Shown here: positions 8,421 to 17,330 of the stretch, in pieces | How the letters are laid out: every line of letters starts with the position of its first letter | Position numbering within the stretch: the first letter of the stretch is position 1 | Assembly (NCBI RefSeq): GCF_003121985.1 | Contig: NZ_QEWP01000006.1 | Location: 1 to 64,000, forward strand | From: Marinilabilia rubra | GTDB lineage: Bacteria > Bacteroidota > Bacteroidia > Bacteroidales > Marinilabiliaceae | Length of the DNA: 64,000 bases | Direction: 5' to 3' | The notes under the pieces: model-generated | Database searches by the model: none | Seen by the model: the letters and a program-made list of their open reading frames with translations, nothing else | Told to the model about the DNA's origin: nothing | Made by a program: the position numbers and the translations under genes

Positions 8421-8915
8421 CTACTGATAAATGCGTATAATCTCAGCCAGCCTTGCTTTTATCCGAACCATTTTCACACTCACATTCTTCTCTGTAATGC
8501 CAAGAATTTCGGCAATCTCATAATAGGTTTTCTCCTCCAGCCAAAGCATCACAATGGCTTTGTCAACCTTTTTTAAGTGTGCAATGGCTTTGTATAAGAT
8601 TTTTATTTCCTCGGGATGGTCGTCAGGCATATCTGCAGGTTCTTTTTGAGACGTAAAGAAATCCCCAGAAGAAAAAATTCGCGGCTTACGGCTCATGGAG
8701 ATAGCCGTATTAAGAGCCACCCGATACATCCACGTTGAAAATGAAGATTTCTGTTTAAAGGATGGGAAAGAGCGCCACAACTGAAGAATTATTTCCTGAT
8801 ACAGGTCCTCTTTGTCTGATTCCCGTTGGCAGTAAAGAAAACAAATCTTGTGGAGGATCCCCTGATGCTCCTCCACTATTTTCAGGAAAATTGCTTCTCT
8901 GTCTTTTCCCTTCAT
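8421..8915 (-). CDS. ECF-type RNA polymerase sigma factor
   Basis: A sigma-70 family group 4 factor, about 164 aa from the ATG at 8915 (an in-frame ATG at 8930 is the alternative). Region 2 is visible as SDKEDLYQEIILQLWRSFPS followed by FSTWMYRVALNTA, the -10 recognition helices. Region 4 is LWLEEKTYYEIAEILG followed by TEKNVSVKMVRIKARL, the -35 helix-turn-helix. It is encoded between two small membrane-protein genes, close to both, suggesting one operon. Confidence 0.88.
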   Translation of the reverse strand: MKGKDREAIFLKIVEEHQGILHKICFLYCQRESDKEDLYQEIILQLWRSFPSFKQKSSFSTWMYRVALNTAISMSRKPRIFSSGDFFTSQKEPADMPDDHPEEIKILYKAIAHLKKVDKAIVMLWLEEKTYYEIAEILGITEKNVSVKMVRIKARLAEIIRIYQ

Positions 8916-8936
8916 TTCGAGTCTGTTCAAAAACCG

Positions 8937-9221
8937 TTAATGAATCAAGAATACTATAAATCCCAAAAACATAATGCCAACAATAAGCAGAACAAGAAAA
9001 ACAGACTTATCTGCCGTCTGAGAAGTGTCTGATTGGTTTTGAAGCTTTTTATCCAAAAACATTCCCGAAGGTACAGCAACAGCTCCGGCAATAGCTCCAA
9101 TCAAGGCTTCAACCCCAGTGATAACGACAAAAATAACAGCCACTAAAGTACCAATCAGAAACCCTAAGAGATAACCGGCACCTTTAAATACTTTTCTCTT
9201 TTTTTCAATTGACTTTTCCAT
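8937..9221 (-). CDS. Small membrane protein, uncharacterised
   Basis: 94 aa. A basic N-terminus (SIEKKRKVFK) precedes a Gly/Ala-rich hydrophobic region of two helices (about 12-55) and a third near the C-terminus (about 72-92). The Gly-zipper-like segment (GVEALIGAIAGAVAVPSG) suggests tight helix packing. The gene ends 6-21 bp before the sigma factor start, so it is probably co-transcribed with it. No family recognised. Confidence 0.6.
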   Translation of the reverse strand: MEKSIEKKRKVFKGAGYLLGFLIGTLVAVIFVVITGVEALIGAIAGAVAVPSGMFLDKKLQNQSDTSQTADKSVFLVLLIVGIMFLGFIVFLIH

Positions 9222-9299
9222 GACTTCGTAGTTTTAAATCCATCTTTTGCTTAGTTAGTCGTTTCAGAAGCAAAAAAACTACAAAGTCAAGTCATTTTT

Positions 9300-9668
9300 T
9301 TACACCACATCGTATCCGAAAGGCGTCAAAGCCAATCCGGCAAGTTTAAAATGCTGCCTGGCCCAGGGAAGGCCTATAATCGTAATGGCCAACAAAAGAC
9401 CAAAGACAAGATGAGTTGCTGCAATCCAGATTCCACCAACTAAAATCCAAAGAATATTCATAAAAGTACTCAGACATCCTCCCTGCGAGGGACTTGGCAC
9501 CACTTTCTGGCTAAATGGCCAGAGAGCCAGTAGTCCAAGCTTGAGCGTCTGAATACCAAATGGAATACCAACAATGGTTACCATCAGTATTAAACTGGCT
9601 ACAAAATATTCAATGGCCGTAACCAGTCCTCCAAAAATAAGCCAGATAAGATTTCCTAGTAATGACAT
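9300..9668 (-). CDS. YccF domain membrane protein
   Basis: 122 aa with two copies of a YccF-type hydrophobic domain: the first around NLIWLIFGGLVTAIEYF...VGIPFGIQTLKLG, the second around MNILWILVGGIWIAATHLV...IGLPWARQHFKLAG. The duplicated G-[IL]-P-[FW]-x-x-Q motif is the family hallmark. An inner-membrane location is expected; function is unknown in the family. The gene stands at the head of the minus-strand run. Confidence 0.85.
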   Translation of the reverse strand: MSLLGNLIWLIFGGLVTAIEYFVASLILMVTIVGIPFGIQTLKLGLLALWPFSQKVVPSPSQGGCLSTFMNILWILVGGIWIAATHLVFGLLLAITIIGLPWARQHFKLAGLALTPFGYDVV

Positions 9669-9766
9669 AGTCTGATTTTTAAAGATTAAAAGAATCCAAA
9701 GTTTGATAAGGATTAAAAATAAACATTTTTACCGATCTTTTTTCAAAAGTCACTGGTCAAGGCTGC

Positions 9767-9879
9767 TTAGAAACTGTTTAAATTTTGTTTTTGGAAGATG
9801 TTTTTGAAGAATTGAGTTCTTAGACAAGAGCTCAAGACCAGAAAACAACACAAAGGATAAAACTTAAACAGTTTCTTAA
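9767..9879. repeat. 113-bp palindromic element with ~20-bp terminal inverted repeats
   Basis: The left end (TTAGAAACTGTTTAAATTTT) and the reverse complement of the right end (TTAAGAAACTGTTTAAGTTTT) match with a 1-nt gap and one substitution. It has no coding capacity and lies in the 308-bp space between divergent genes. A non-autonomous mobile element or a long RNA hairpin are both possible. The rest of the gap is AT-rich, without other structure. Confidence 0.65.
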
Positions 9880-9976
9880 TAAATGAATCTTTTTTACCAA
9901 ACCCATTCCTTCAAAAAATAATTTTTATATTTACAATTATTATAAGATAATGTAAATGAACCCCTAGTCTAAAATC

Positions 9977-10801
9977 ATGCAAATACTGATCATTGTTCTT
10001 TCAGCGATATTACTAATCCTGATCGTTGCTTTAATCTTTAAAAAAGATTTCCGTGCTGATGTTATAAAGCCAGGTGACAACAGCGGCGAAGTAAAAGGAC
10101 TAAAAGTAAAAGGAACCCTGTTTTGGGTGGTATATGCACTTACTGCAGTCGGAACCTTTTATCTGGCACTTGAATTCGACAAAAACAACCGCAATAACTG
10201 CTCTCCCGTACTCAGGGCTGAAGCTGAAAACTGGGTAGCCATGGATCTGGACCGTGCCGAACCTACAGATTTAATTTATGGTTGTGATTCGCTGACCGAA
10301 CATAAGATTTTCTCTTCCACCCCGAAGCTAAAGCTGGAACTCTCCGTTGACAGTCAGTACGCTGTTTCTGCATTGAACTCCCAATTTCAGCTGGGTAAGA
10401 TCGAGACCTCTTCGCTCCGAAAACTATTAAACTGCAAAAAACTTTCATTCGAAAGTTACATAGAAGTCTTTTTCAATCTCAACATAGAAGAGCAAAGCAT
10501 CGATACTGTTAAAAATCAACCCACACTCTATGACTGGTATGCTTACCAGAAACTTCCTTTCACCATCAATCCCAGAATACTGGGAGAAGGAATGGTCGAG
10601 GTATTCATCCGGGGAAAGAAGCAGGAGATTAGTGACCTGAAAATCGGCCCGTTATCGCTGGGGGATAAGTGGGAAAAAACAATTTTCTACAAGAACAAAG
10701 CATATATAGTTCGATTGAGATCAAGGGACATTTACACCAATAATGATTTTAAAGAGCATGCCAATTTTCAAATATTTAAACTGGGTTTAAAACCCAGATA
10801 A
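9977..10801 (+). CDS. Hypothetical protein with two N-terminal membrane helices
   Basis: 274 aa. Hydrophobic segments lie at about 1-21 and 47-66, separated by a short charged loop, and the remaining ~205 residues form a soluble, probably periplasmic domain. No motif or family is recognised. Start chosen at the only reasonable ATG. It lies alone between a divergent YccF gene and the M19-like gene 233 bp downstream. Confidence 0.6.
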   Translation: MQILIIVLSAILLILIVALIFKKDFRADVIKPGDNSGEVKGLKVKGTLFWVVYALTAVGTFYLALEFDKNNRNNCSPVLRAEAENWVAMDLDRAEPTDLIYGCDSLTEHKIFSSTPKLKLELSVDSQYAVSALNSQFQLGKIETSSLRKLLNCKKLSFESYIEVFFNLNIEEQSIDTVKNQPTLYDWYAYQKLPFTINPRILGEGMVEVFIRGKKQEISDLKIGPLSLGDKWEKTIFYKNKAYIVRLRSRDIYTNNDFKEHANFQIFKLGLKPR

Positions 10802-11034
10802 CAATACTCCGGCTTTTAACCTTTATCTTAGCATTTTTTTTCAAAGAATGACTGACAAAACGTTAAAAGGCCCGTATATAAAGGGAGAAAGAAAATGGAC
10901 TAACCCCACCTTTCTTTTGATTAACAAACATAAAAAAGCGACAAAAAACATATACTTTTACCCCATTCATTCCCGGCAATGAATTCCTGTAAGCCAACAA
11001 GCACTTTTTCTGACAATGTGTTAAACTGGTCTTA

Positions 11035-12576
11035 ATGGAACCCCTTCCTAAAATGGAGAATTATTATTTCGATTTTCATGTTCACCCGCTGATCAAGCCT
11101 TTTGGTCATGCCTGTAAGCATTTGCTCAAACATTACAAAAAACTCAAGCCGGAGTTTTTCAGCTTTAACTGGCTCTCAGAAAATCACCCCGGCATTCTAA
11201 AAGACTTTTACAATCCGGGCTCAAAGGATTCTCTCTGGAACGACAAGCGTCCTTGCCGCTTTCTGAATAAACTGTTTGGCGAAATGGCTTTTGCCAAGTA
11301 TTCTCAAAGTAACCTTACCGCTGCCAAAGCCGGAAACAGCAGAGTCGTTTCCATCTCCCTTTATCCCATAGAAAAAGAGTTCCTGACCAGGTCTGCCGAT
11401 CAAAAAATATTGGGATTTCCTCTTTTCAAAAATATCGTAACCGGTATTAGCAGCGCCCGGATAAAGTACATCCAAGGCCCTGATTATCGCTATTTCGATG
11501 ACACAGTCGCTCAATACGAATATTTAAAAACCAGCGCAGAGCTCTCCAGTCATTCCGACCGGAAATTAATTCTTGCCAGTAATTTTTCCGATATCGAAAC
11601 CGCCCTTGAAAAACATCCCGGAGCCGTTATCGGTTTTCTATCCATCGAAGGCGCCAACGTATTTTATCCCACTAAGGAAGTCAGGAAAGCAGACATCGGG
11701 CAAGTGCTGAAAAATATTGAGACCGTAAAAAACTGGGAGCATCCGCCTTTAATGATTTCTCCCGCCCACCACTTCTACAATGGTTTTGTCTCGCACGAAG
11801 AAAGCCTGGTAAAAATGGTTAAATGCCTCGGAAATATTGATCAGTCTAAAGGATGCAATGAAGAGTTATCAGACATTCAGGGATTTCAGTTTTACACCAA
11901 GGAAGGATTGCAGGTAATTGACAAATTGCTGGACACCTCATCAGGCAAAAGAATCCTTGTTGACTTAAAGCATACCGATTACCGGGGACGCAAGGAATAC
12001 TACGAGTTTATCGAAGACAATTACAACAATGAGGTGCCTGTTGTTTTTTCTCACGCTGCTGTTGGAGTCGCAACAGATGAGGGATGGTTCAATCCATGGA
12101 CCATCAACCTGAACAATGACGATATCAGAGCCGTATGGAAGACCAGCGGACTCATAGGCCTTGAGCTGGACCAGCGTCTACTGGGTTTTGACCGGTATGT
12201 AAAGTATTGCCGGAAAAACAACATCAAAGTCAGAAAAACAGATCCTGGTTTTAATGCCGCAATGGTATGGAATGCTGCACGTTTTATTGCTCAACAATGC
12301 GCCCATTTTATTCACGAAGAAGCTGAACCTCCCTCCACCAATGCATGGCATTGCATCAGTATTGGAAGTGACTTTGACGGTCTCATTAATCCCATTAACG
12401 GCTATCCAACTCTCAGATATTTCACCCAATTAAAAAATGCTCTGATTAAATATGCCAGTGAGTTTCTGCAAGAACCGAAAGACCTCTTGCACCAATACTC
12501 TCCTGGGGATGCCAGGACTTTGGTGGATGGCATAATGAGAGCCAATGGAATAGATTTTTTAAAAAAACACTTCTAA
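11035..12576 (+). CDS. M19 (renal dipeptidase)-like metallohydrolase
   Basis: 513 aa amidohydrolase-fold protein resembling peptidase M19, a family of membrane or periplasmic dipeptidases. Metal-ligand candidates appear in the right order: DFHVHP (H15/H17), a glutamate in FLSIEGAN, histidines in SPAHHFYNG and VVFSHAAVG, and a late aspartate in SIGSDFDG. Classical M19 enzymes have H-x-D at the first site; here it is H-x-H, as in other amidohydrolases. No signal peptide is seen, so it may be cytoplasmic. The ATG at 11053 is an equally good start. The YfiR gene begins 51 bp downstream, suggesting an operon. Confidence 0.75.
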   Translation: MEPLPKMENYYFDFHVHPLIKPFGHACKHLLKHYKKLKPEFFSFNWLSENHPGILKDFYNPGSKDSLWNDKRPCRFLNKLFGEMAFAKYSQSNLTAAKAGNSRVVSISLYPIEKEFLTRSADQKILGFPLFKNIVTGISSARIKYIQGPDYRYFDDTVAQYEYLKTSAELSSHSDRKLILASNFSDIETALEKHPGAVIGFLSIEGANVFYPTKEVRKADIGQVLKNIETVKNWEHPPLMISPAHHFYNGFVSHEESLVKMVKCLGNIDQSKGCNEELSDIQGFQFYTKEGLQVIDKLLDTSSGKRILVDLKHTDYRGRKEYYEFIEDNYNNEVPVVFSHAAVGVATDEGWFNPWTINLNNDDIRAVWKTSGLIGLELDQRLLGFDRYVKYCRKNNIKVRKTDPGFNAAMVWNAARFIAQQCAHFIHEEAEPPSTNAWHCISIGSDFDGLINPINGYPTLRYFTQLKNALIKYASEFLQEPKDLLHQYSPGDARTLVDGIMRANGIDFLKKHF

Positions 12577-12626
12577 ATACCCCCCTATCTGCAACTATAT
12601 ATCATAAACCAAAACCTTTTTGTACC

Positions 12627-13133
12627 ATGAAGAAGTTATTTTTTTTAATGCTGATGAGTCTGGTCTTAACGACAACCGTCTCGGCCCAGATGTCGCAGTT
12701 TAAGGCACTATTTCTTTATAATTTTGCCAAAAATGTCAATTGGCCCTCACATTCTGCCGGCAACGATTTTGTCATCACGGTTATCGGGAATGATGAATTG
12801 GCCTCGGAATTGAAAAGCCTGGCAAAGTTAAGGAAAATTGGAAACAGCAGCCTTATTGTAAAAGAGAGCAACAATGCCGATGGCATTGAAGATTCTCACA
12901 TCATTTACGTCTCAGCTTCGCAAAGCAGTTTAATGCCTATCGTTGCCTCTTACCAAAAAGACAATCCCGTTTTGCTGGTCGCCGGCAAGCAAGGTCTCTG
13001 CTCTCAAGGAGCAGGCATCAGTTTTTTTACCAGCGGGGGAAAGTTAAATTTTGAAGTCTGCCCGCGGAATGTGGAGTCACACGGACTAAAACTGGCTCAG
13101 AAGCTGATTGCTCTTGGCAGCCTTGTTCAATAA
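12627..13133 (+). CDS. YfiR family (DUF4154) periplasmic protein
   Basis: 168 aa with a signal peptide (about 1-21, ending VSAQ). Family landmarks are FKALFLYNFAKNVNWP at the start of the mature protein, a VIGND strand, HIIYVSASQ and the ending GISFFTSGGKLNFEVCP followed by a C-terminal helix. In Pseudomonas, YfiR represses the diguanylate cyclase YfiN from the periplasm. Here no cyclase is nearby; the partner seems to be the TonB-dependent receptor encoded next. Confidence 0.85.
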   Translation: MKKLFFLMLMSLVLTTTVSAQMSQFKALFLYNFAKNVNWPSHSAGNDFVITVIGNDELASELKSLAKLRKIGNSSLIVKESNNADGIEDSHIIYVSASQSSLMPIVASYQKDNPVLLVAGKQGLCSQGAGISFFTSGGKLNFEVCPRNVESHGLKLAQKLIALGSLVQ

Positions 13134-13352
13134 CAAGAACCTTTTTATTGTAATCTGCCGAAACATTTATCAGAACTTCAGTCTAAGCACTGCCGTGTCC
13201 TGTGACATGGTCAAGTATTTGATTACGATTCTCCCTCATTTTTTATTCTCAGGGAGACTCAAACAAAAAAGCAACGAAAACAAGCATGCTCCTGTCACAG
13301 GCCAAACAGCATGCAGGTTTCACAAGCCATTAACTTGGAAAAACTTATACTA

Positions 13353-15770
13353 ATGAAAAAGATATTGATCATTTTTCTTTCAGTGTTCTTCGGTCTTGCC
13401 GGTTTGGCACAAGAACCACAAACTTCTGATATGACCCGGGAACAAGTATTAAACATGTCAGTTGAGGAGCTATCACTGCTCCCCCTCGAAGAATTAATGA
13501 AAGCCATGGAAGTCATGGGCGTTTCCAGCATGGAAGAACTCACCAATATGCTCATTAACAAAAACGTGAGTTCAGCCTCCAAAAGAGTTGAAAATGCTTT
13601 CGACTCTCCACTTTCTTCAACGGTTCTTACAAAAAAGGAAATTGAGATGTCGGGCGCCACCACCATTGAAGAAGCACTTCGCCTGGTACCCGGCATCATT
13701 GTTCGTGAAAAAACCAATGGTAATTTCGATGTTCACCTGAGAGGGCTGGACAACCTGCCCGACAAAAACATGCTTATTTATTCGGAAAACACCAATACGC
13801 TGTTGATGATCGACGGCCGCCCCATGTTTAATTATGTGCACGGAGGCATTGTGTGGGATGCCCTCCCCATTGGCTTTGCAGACATCGACCGCATTGAAGT
13901 GGTAAGAGGTCCTTCATCGGCATTGTATGGTCCCAACGCAGTGAATGGCGTTATTAATATTCTCACAGCTGAAACCACAGCCGACTCACCGCTGGTTTCA
14001 GGATCTGCTCAAATGGGTAGCCAAAACACCTACACCGGCAATCTGGCATTCAGGAAAGAGTGGAGCAACAAACTAAGCACATCTGTTACAGGCAACTATC
14101 AGCACAGAAACCGCGATCGTGAGGAGATTTATCTTTATGGGAAAGAAAACATGTTACTCCCTGATGATCTGGGAGGCGTTGCTACCTATAACCATGGAGG
14201 CTTTTTCACTCTCGACCAATATGAAAGGCTGATTGACGGCAACACAGGCCTTTCCATTTCTGACCCGTTGGATGACATGAACGAACTGTTTGAAGACCCT
14301 GAATTAGCCCGCGAAAACTACGGCATCAACGGATATGTAAACTATAATCCTGAAGGCATTGCCAGTTTCAACCTGAGTGGTGGATACCAGAACTCATACG
14401 TGAATACCTCCACCCTGGGAGATCCTCCGACATCTTTTGGCGGCCGCAAATCCGACACCTGGTATGCCAACCTCGAAGCCGGCATTGGAAGGTTGAAGCT
14501 CCAGACCAATTACACCGGCGGAACTCAGGATTTTGCCACCGGTGATCATGGTTTTAAAATTGACAAAAGTCAGTTCAACGCCTCAGCTGAATTTGACTGG
14601 CAAATCAAATCATTAAACTTGCGCCCGGGAATCAGCTTCCAGAGTGCTACTTATGATGATTCACCCTATCTGGAAGGCGATGAAAGCGGTTATCTGAACG
14701 GGAAAAAAGAACTGAACACCCTGGCCGGAAGCATCAGAGCCGATTATCTGGCCTTTGGCAAGCTTCGCCTGATAGCTGCTTTAAGAGCCGAAAAATATAA
14801 CAATCCCGATAAACTATACGGATCGTGGCAATTTGCCGGTACCCTTCCCCTGGGCGAAAACCACCGGATAAGAGCAGTTTATTCGCGAGCCAACCGATCA
14901 TCGTTCATCATTAATTCCCATTCCAACTACACCTGGGACCGTGAAGGCAGAATGCCGCCCAGATACATCCATTTTGCAGGAAATAAGGATTACGACCTTA
15001 TGACGGTAGACATGATAGAACTGGGATACCGGGTAAAACCTTCATCCAAAATGGTTCTGGATGCCGAGATCTTTGCTTCGGACAGTCGTAACTATGGTGC
15101 ATTGTTACCTAACTCAACGACATTGAATGTTGCGCCTGAAATATTCCAGTACGCTGACAATCCCATGATGATGTTGATGGCAACACAGCCCTATGTGGAT
15201 ATCGTATATCAGAACATGGGACTGAATGCCCGCCAGATTGGAGCTACATTAAGCATGGACTGGGTTATTACGCCAAAGCTGATTACCAAGATGCATGCTA
15301 CCCTCCAAAAGACTACTCTCGACGATTACTGGGATTATTCGAGAGATGAAATCATTGAAATGCAAATGATGTCGCTGGCCGGACAAATTGAGCCCAATGC
15401 CATGGCAATAATGACCGGACAGTTATCCGAGCTTACAACTTCTGCTAAACCTACTGATACCAAAGACGACGTAGAACACAAAAGTACGCCATCACTTTGG
15501 GGAATGGTTAATGTTATATACAAACCTATTGACAAACTGGAACTATCATCGTACGGTTATTACACTTCAAAACAAACTTTTGTGAATCAATACGACGTGG
15601 CCGAAATTGATGCCAAGTTCATCCTTAATGCGCAGGCAACATACAAGGTCAACAAGTATGCATCGGTATTTCTGAATGCCCGCAATTTGCTGGACAACGA
15701 TTCCCGCGAGTTTGCCTTTATGGATAACATAGGAGCCATTTATATGGCAGGAATAAGGTTTAAATATTAA
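13353..15770 (+). CDS. TonB-dependent receptor
   Basis: 805 aa from the ATG at 13353, which gives a good signal peptide (MKKILIIFLSVFFGLAGLAQ). The mature protein has an unusual Met/Leu/Glu-rich leader (SVEELSLLPLEELMKAMEVM), then a plug domain (ending around VRGPSSALYGPNAVNGVINI) and a 22-strand-type barrel. It ends in an aromatic strand (MAGIRFKY). There is no CarboxypepD-like N-terminal domain, so this is a classical TBDR, not a SusC. The substrate is unknown. The gene follows yfiR after 219 bp; an inverted repeat GCATGCT/AGCATGC (13284-13314) lies just upstream. Confidence 0.9.
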   Translation: MKKILIIFLSVFFGLAGLAQEPQTSDMTREQVLNMSVEELSLLPLEELMKAMEVMGVSSMEELTNMLINKNVSSASKRVENAFDSPLSSTVLTKKEIEMSGATTIEEALRLVPGIIVREKTNGNFDVHLRGLDNLPDKNMLIYSENTNTLLMIDGRPMFNYVHGGIVWDALPIGFADIDRIEVVRGPSSALYGPNAVNGVINILTAETTADSPLVSGSAQMGSQNTYTGNLAFRKEWSNKLSTSVTGNYQHRNRDREEIYLYGKENMLLPDDLGGVATYNHGGFFTLDQYERLIDGNTGLSISDPLDDMNELFEDPELARENYGINGYVNYNPEGIASFNLSGGYQNSYVNTSTLGDPPTSFGGRKSDTWYANLEAGIGRLKLQTNYTGGTQDFATGDHGFKIDKSQFNASAEFDWQIKSLNLRPGISFQSATYDDSPYLEGDESGYLNGKKELNTLAGSIRADYLAFGKLRLIAALRAEKYNNPDKLYGSWQFAGTLPLGENHRIRAVYSRANRSSFIINSHSNYTWDREGRMPPRYIHFAGNKDYDLMTVDMIELGYRVKPSSKMVLDAEIFASDSRNYGALLPNSTTLNVAPEIFQYADNPMMMLMATQPYVDIVYQNMGLNARQIGATLSMDWVITPKLITKMHATLQKTTLDDYWDYSRDEIIEMQMMSLAGQIEPNAMAIMTGQLSELTTSAKPTDTKDDVEHKSTPSLWGMVNVIYKPIDKLELSSYGYYTSKQTFVNQYDVAEIDAKFILNAQATYKVNKYASVFLNARNLLDNDSREFAFMDNIGAIYMAGIRFKY

Positions 15771-15793
15771 AATTTTCTATTGCCTATAGAAAA

Positions 15794-15835
15794 GAACCCC
15801 GGTTGGACTGCGAAGTCCGGCCGGGGTTTGTTTTT
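15794..15835. terminator. Bidirectional terminator between convergent genes
   Basis: The hairpin AACCCCGG...CCGGGGTT encloses an inner GGACT/AGTCC stem, with A- and T-runs on its two sides. It lies between the 3' ends of the TonB-dependent receptor and the convergent barrel gene and can serve both. Confidence 0.85.
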
Positions 15836-15856
15836 GGACGTTACCTGCTGAATTCC

Positions 15857-16558
15857 TTACAATTTCACCTTAAATCCAAATGTCCAGTAAGACGGATCGA
15901 AACTTACCAGCCACTGGCTGTTTTCGCTGTCACCGTTGATCATGGCATAATGAATGCCTCCCAAGCCGAGACTCAGTCCAAATCCATTGGAAAAGAAATA
16001 GTTTAATTGGGGGGTTAGATCGGCTATCAGATAATCATCTTCAGAAGAGTCATTAAGAGTGCCAAAACCAGGTCCGGATACTTCTTCAAGCGGATAGTAT
16101 CCGGAGCTTAAGAGGTTTGACCTGCTTGCATATTCAGAAGACAGATCACTTTTAAGTTGTCCGTATCCAAGCCTTAAAACAGGGCTTATATACAACTTGT
16201 CAACAATAGGATAGTAATGAGTCAAATAAATACTTGGTAAAAAGATCCGGGAGTCAATATCCAACTCTTCAACCTGAAAGCTTTCATTGAACAACAAACG
16301 ACTTTTACGGAAATCAGTCAATTTTTGGTACTCCAGCCCAAACCCAATCGATGTCTTGTCGGAAATGAAATACTCCAGAGCGGCACCTAATGATAATTGT
16401 TTGCTTTCTGAAAAAAGATTATTTGTTGTCACTCCAACCTCATCATTGCTTTTGTGGTAATTTCCACTAAAGGAGAGTATTAAATCGTTTTTGCCAATTT
16501 GAGCAGAGACCTTCAGGGTTGCAAACAGGATCAGTATTAAAAGAAAGTGTTTTTGCAT
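15857..16558 (-). CDS. Outer-membrane beta-barrel protein
   Basis: 233 aa with a signal peptide (about 1-19, ending KVSAQ). It has amphipathic strands of the OmpA/OmpW-like small-barrel type (LGAALEYFISDKTSIGFGLE, LTPQLNYFFSNGFGLSLGLG) and ends in FGFKVKL. Function unknown. A good promoter lies upstream (16619-16647), so it is likely a single-gene unit. Confidence 0.7.
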   Translation of the reverse strand: MQKHFLLILILFATLKVSAQIGKNDLILSFSGNYHKSNDEVGVTTNNLFSESKQLSLGAALEYFISDKTSIGFGLEYQKLTDFRKSRLLFNESFQVEELDIDSRIFLPSIYLTHYYPIVDKLYISPVLRLGYGQLKSDLSSEYASRSNLLSSGYYPLEEVSGPGFGTLNDSSEDDYLIADLTPQLNYFFSNGFGLSLGLGGIHYAMINGDSENSQWLVSFDPSYWTFGFKVKL

Positions 16559-16618
16559 GGTTAGTAAGATTAATGATTATTAGAATTCCGTCATTGAAAG
16601 TAAATCGTCTTATATCCT

Positions 16619-16647
16619 CAAAAGTATCAAAAACAACCTCCATTCAA
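16619..16647 (-). promoter_or_regulatory. Candidate promoter of the small barrel gene
   Basis: On the minus strand TTG (16647-16645) is followed after 18 bp by TACTTTTG (16626-16619), matching the -33/-7 Bacteroidota pattern. A leader of about 50 nt precedes the start at 16558. Confidence 0.55.
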
Positions 16648-17039
16648 AAATAAATTATGTAAATAGTTTGTTTTTCATTAATACATAGTCACACTGAAAA
16701 CAAGTCTGGTAAAGGAATCGAAAGGATTGATCCAATTAATCTTAAAAAATAATTGATTTTTTAAGACGAACTTTATAACTTGCAGTTCAATGAACATAGA
16801 AAACCCTGACCTCTTCTGTTCATCATCATTCACCGGAATAGTTTTTGGCTTAGGGATTTTTCTGGATTATCCGGGTTACTTCGTTTTTTTCTGATTAAAA
16901 TTTACTTTTCAAAGGTCTGGTTACCTTTTTATTGGCTGTAAGTACTGTCAAGAAACGTTTTTTATTGATTTGACCAACCGGAAAAGCATATTTCAGAAAA
17001 GGTCAGTCTTTTTTTCTGACAGAAAATTGAAATCGTGAT
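16648..17039. other. Intergenic AT-rich stretch, nothing recognised
   Basis: No ORF with coding character, no strong hairpin and no recognised RNA motif. The TTTTTCTGACAGAAAA around 17010-17026 may be the first, most eroded unit of the repeat block that follows. Confidence 0.5.
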
Positions 17040-17330
17040 CATACTTGTCATTTTCGGACGGTAGAATTGTTTCCTGCATAGATGCAGACACCTTTTTTAC
17101 GGTTGGTTTGCTTCCTGCATCATGAATTGGACATTTCTGACGGTCAGAAAACCACAATCGCCGGTGCGGGGGCATTTTTGACGGCAGAAAACCCTCAAAA
17201 ATCTGTGCGAACCTCAGATCAGTGGCAAAATTCTTATCCACCCGGATGCGGGGGACTTTTCTACCGCCGGTTGGGTTTCCGCACCGATGCGGGAAGCTTT
17301 TCTGCGGCAGATTTGCGACAGGCATGCATG
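17040..17330. repeat. Degenerate ~40-bp tandem repeat block upstream of the DUF6261 gene
   Basis: At least five eroded units can be recognised by the anchors GATGCGGG/GTGCGGGG/GATGCAG, followed by a T-rich core (CTTTTCTNCGGC, CATTTTTGACGGC, CATTTCTGACGG) and GGGTTTCCGCACC-type ends. Recognisable unit starts are near 17080, 17118, 17163, 17246 and 17283. The block ends 60 bp before the gene. GGTGCGG and CCGCACC are mutually complementary, so units could pair. The short frames across it are not coding. Confidence 0.6.

Noticed and set aside
17040-17330. CRISPR array
   Set aside because: Units are adjacent and degenerate with no unique spacers of constant length, and there are no cas genes.
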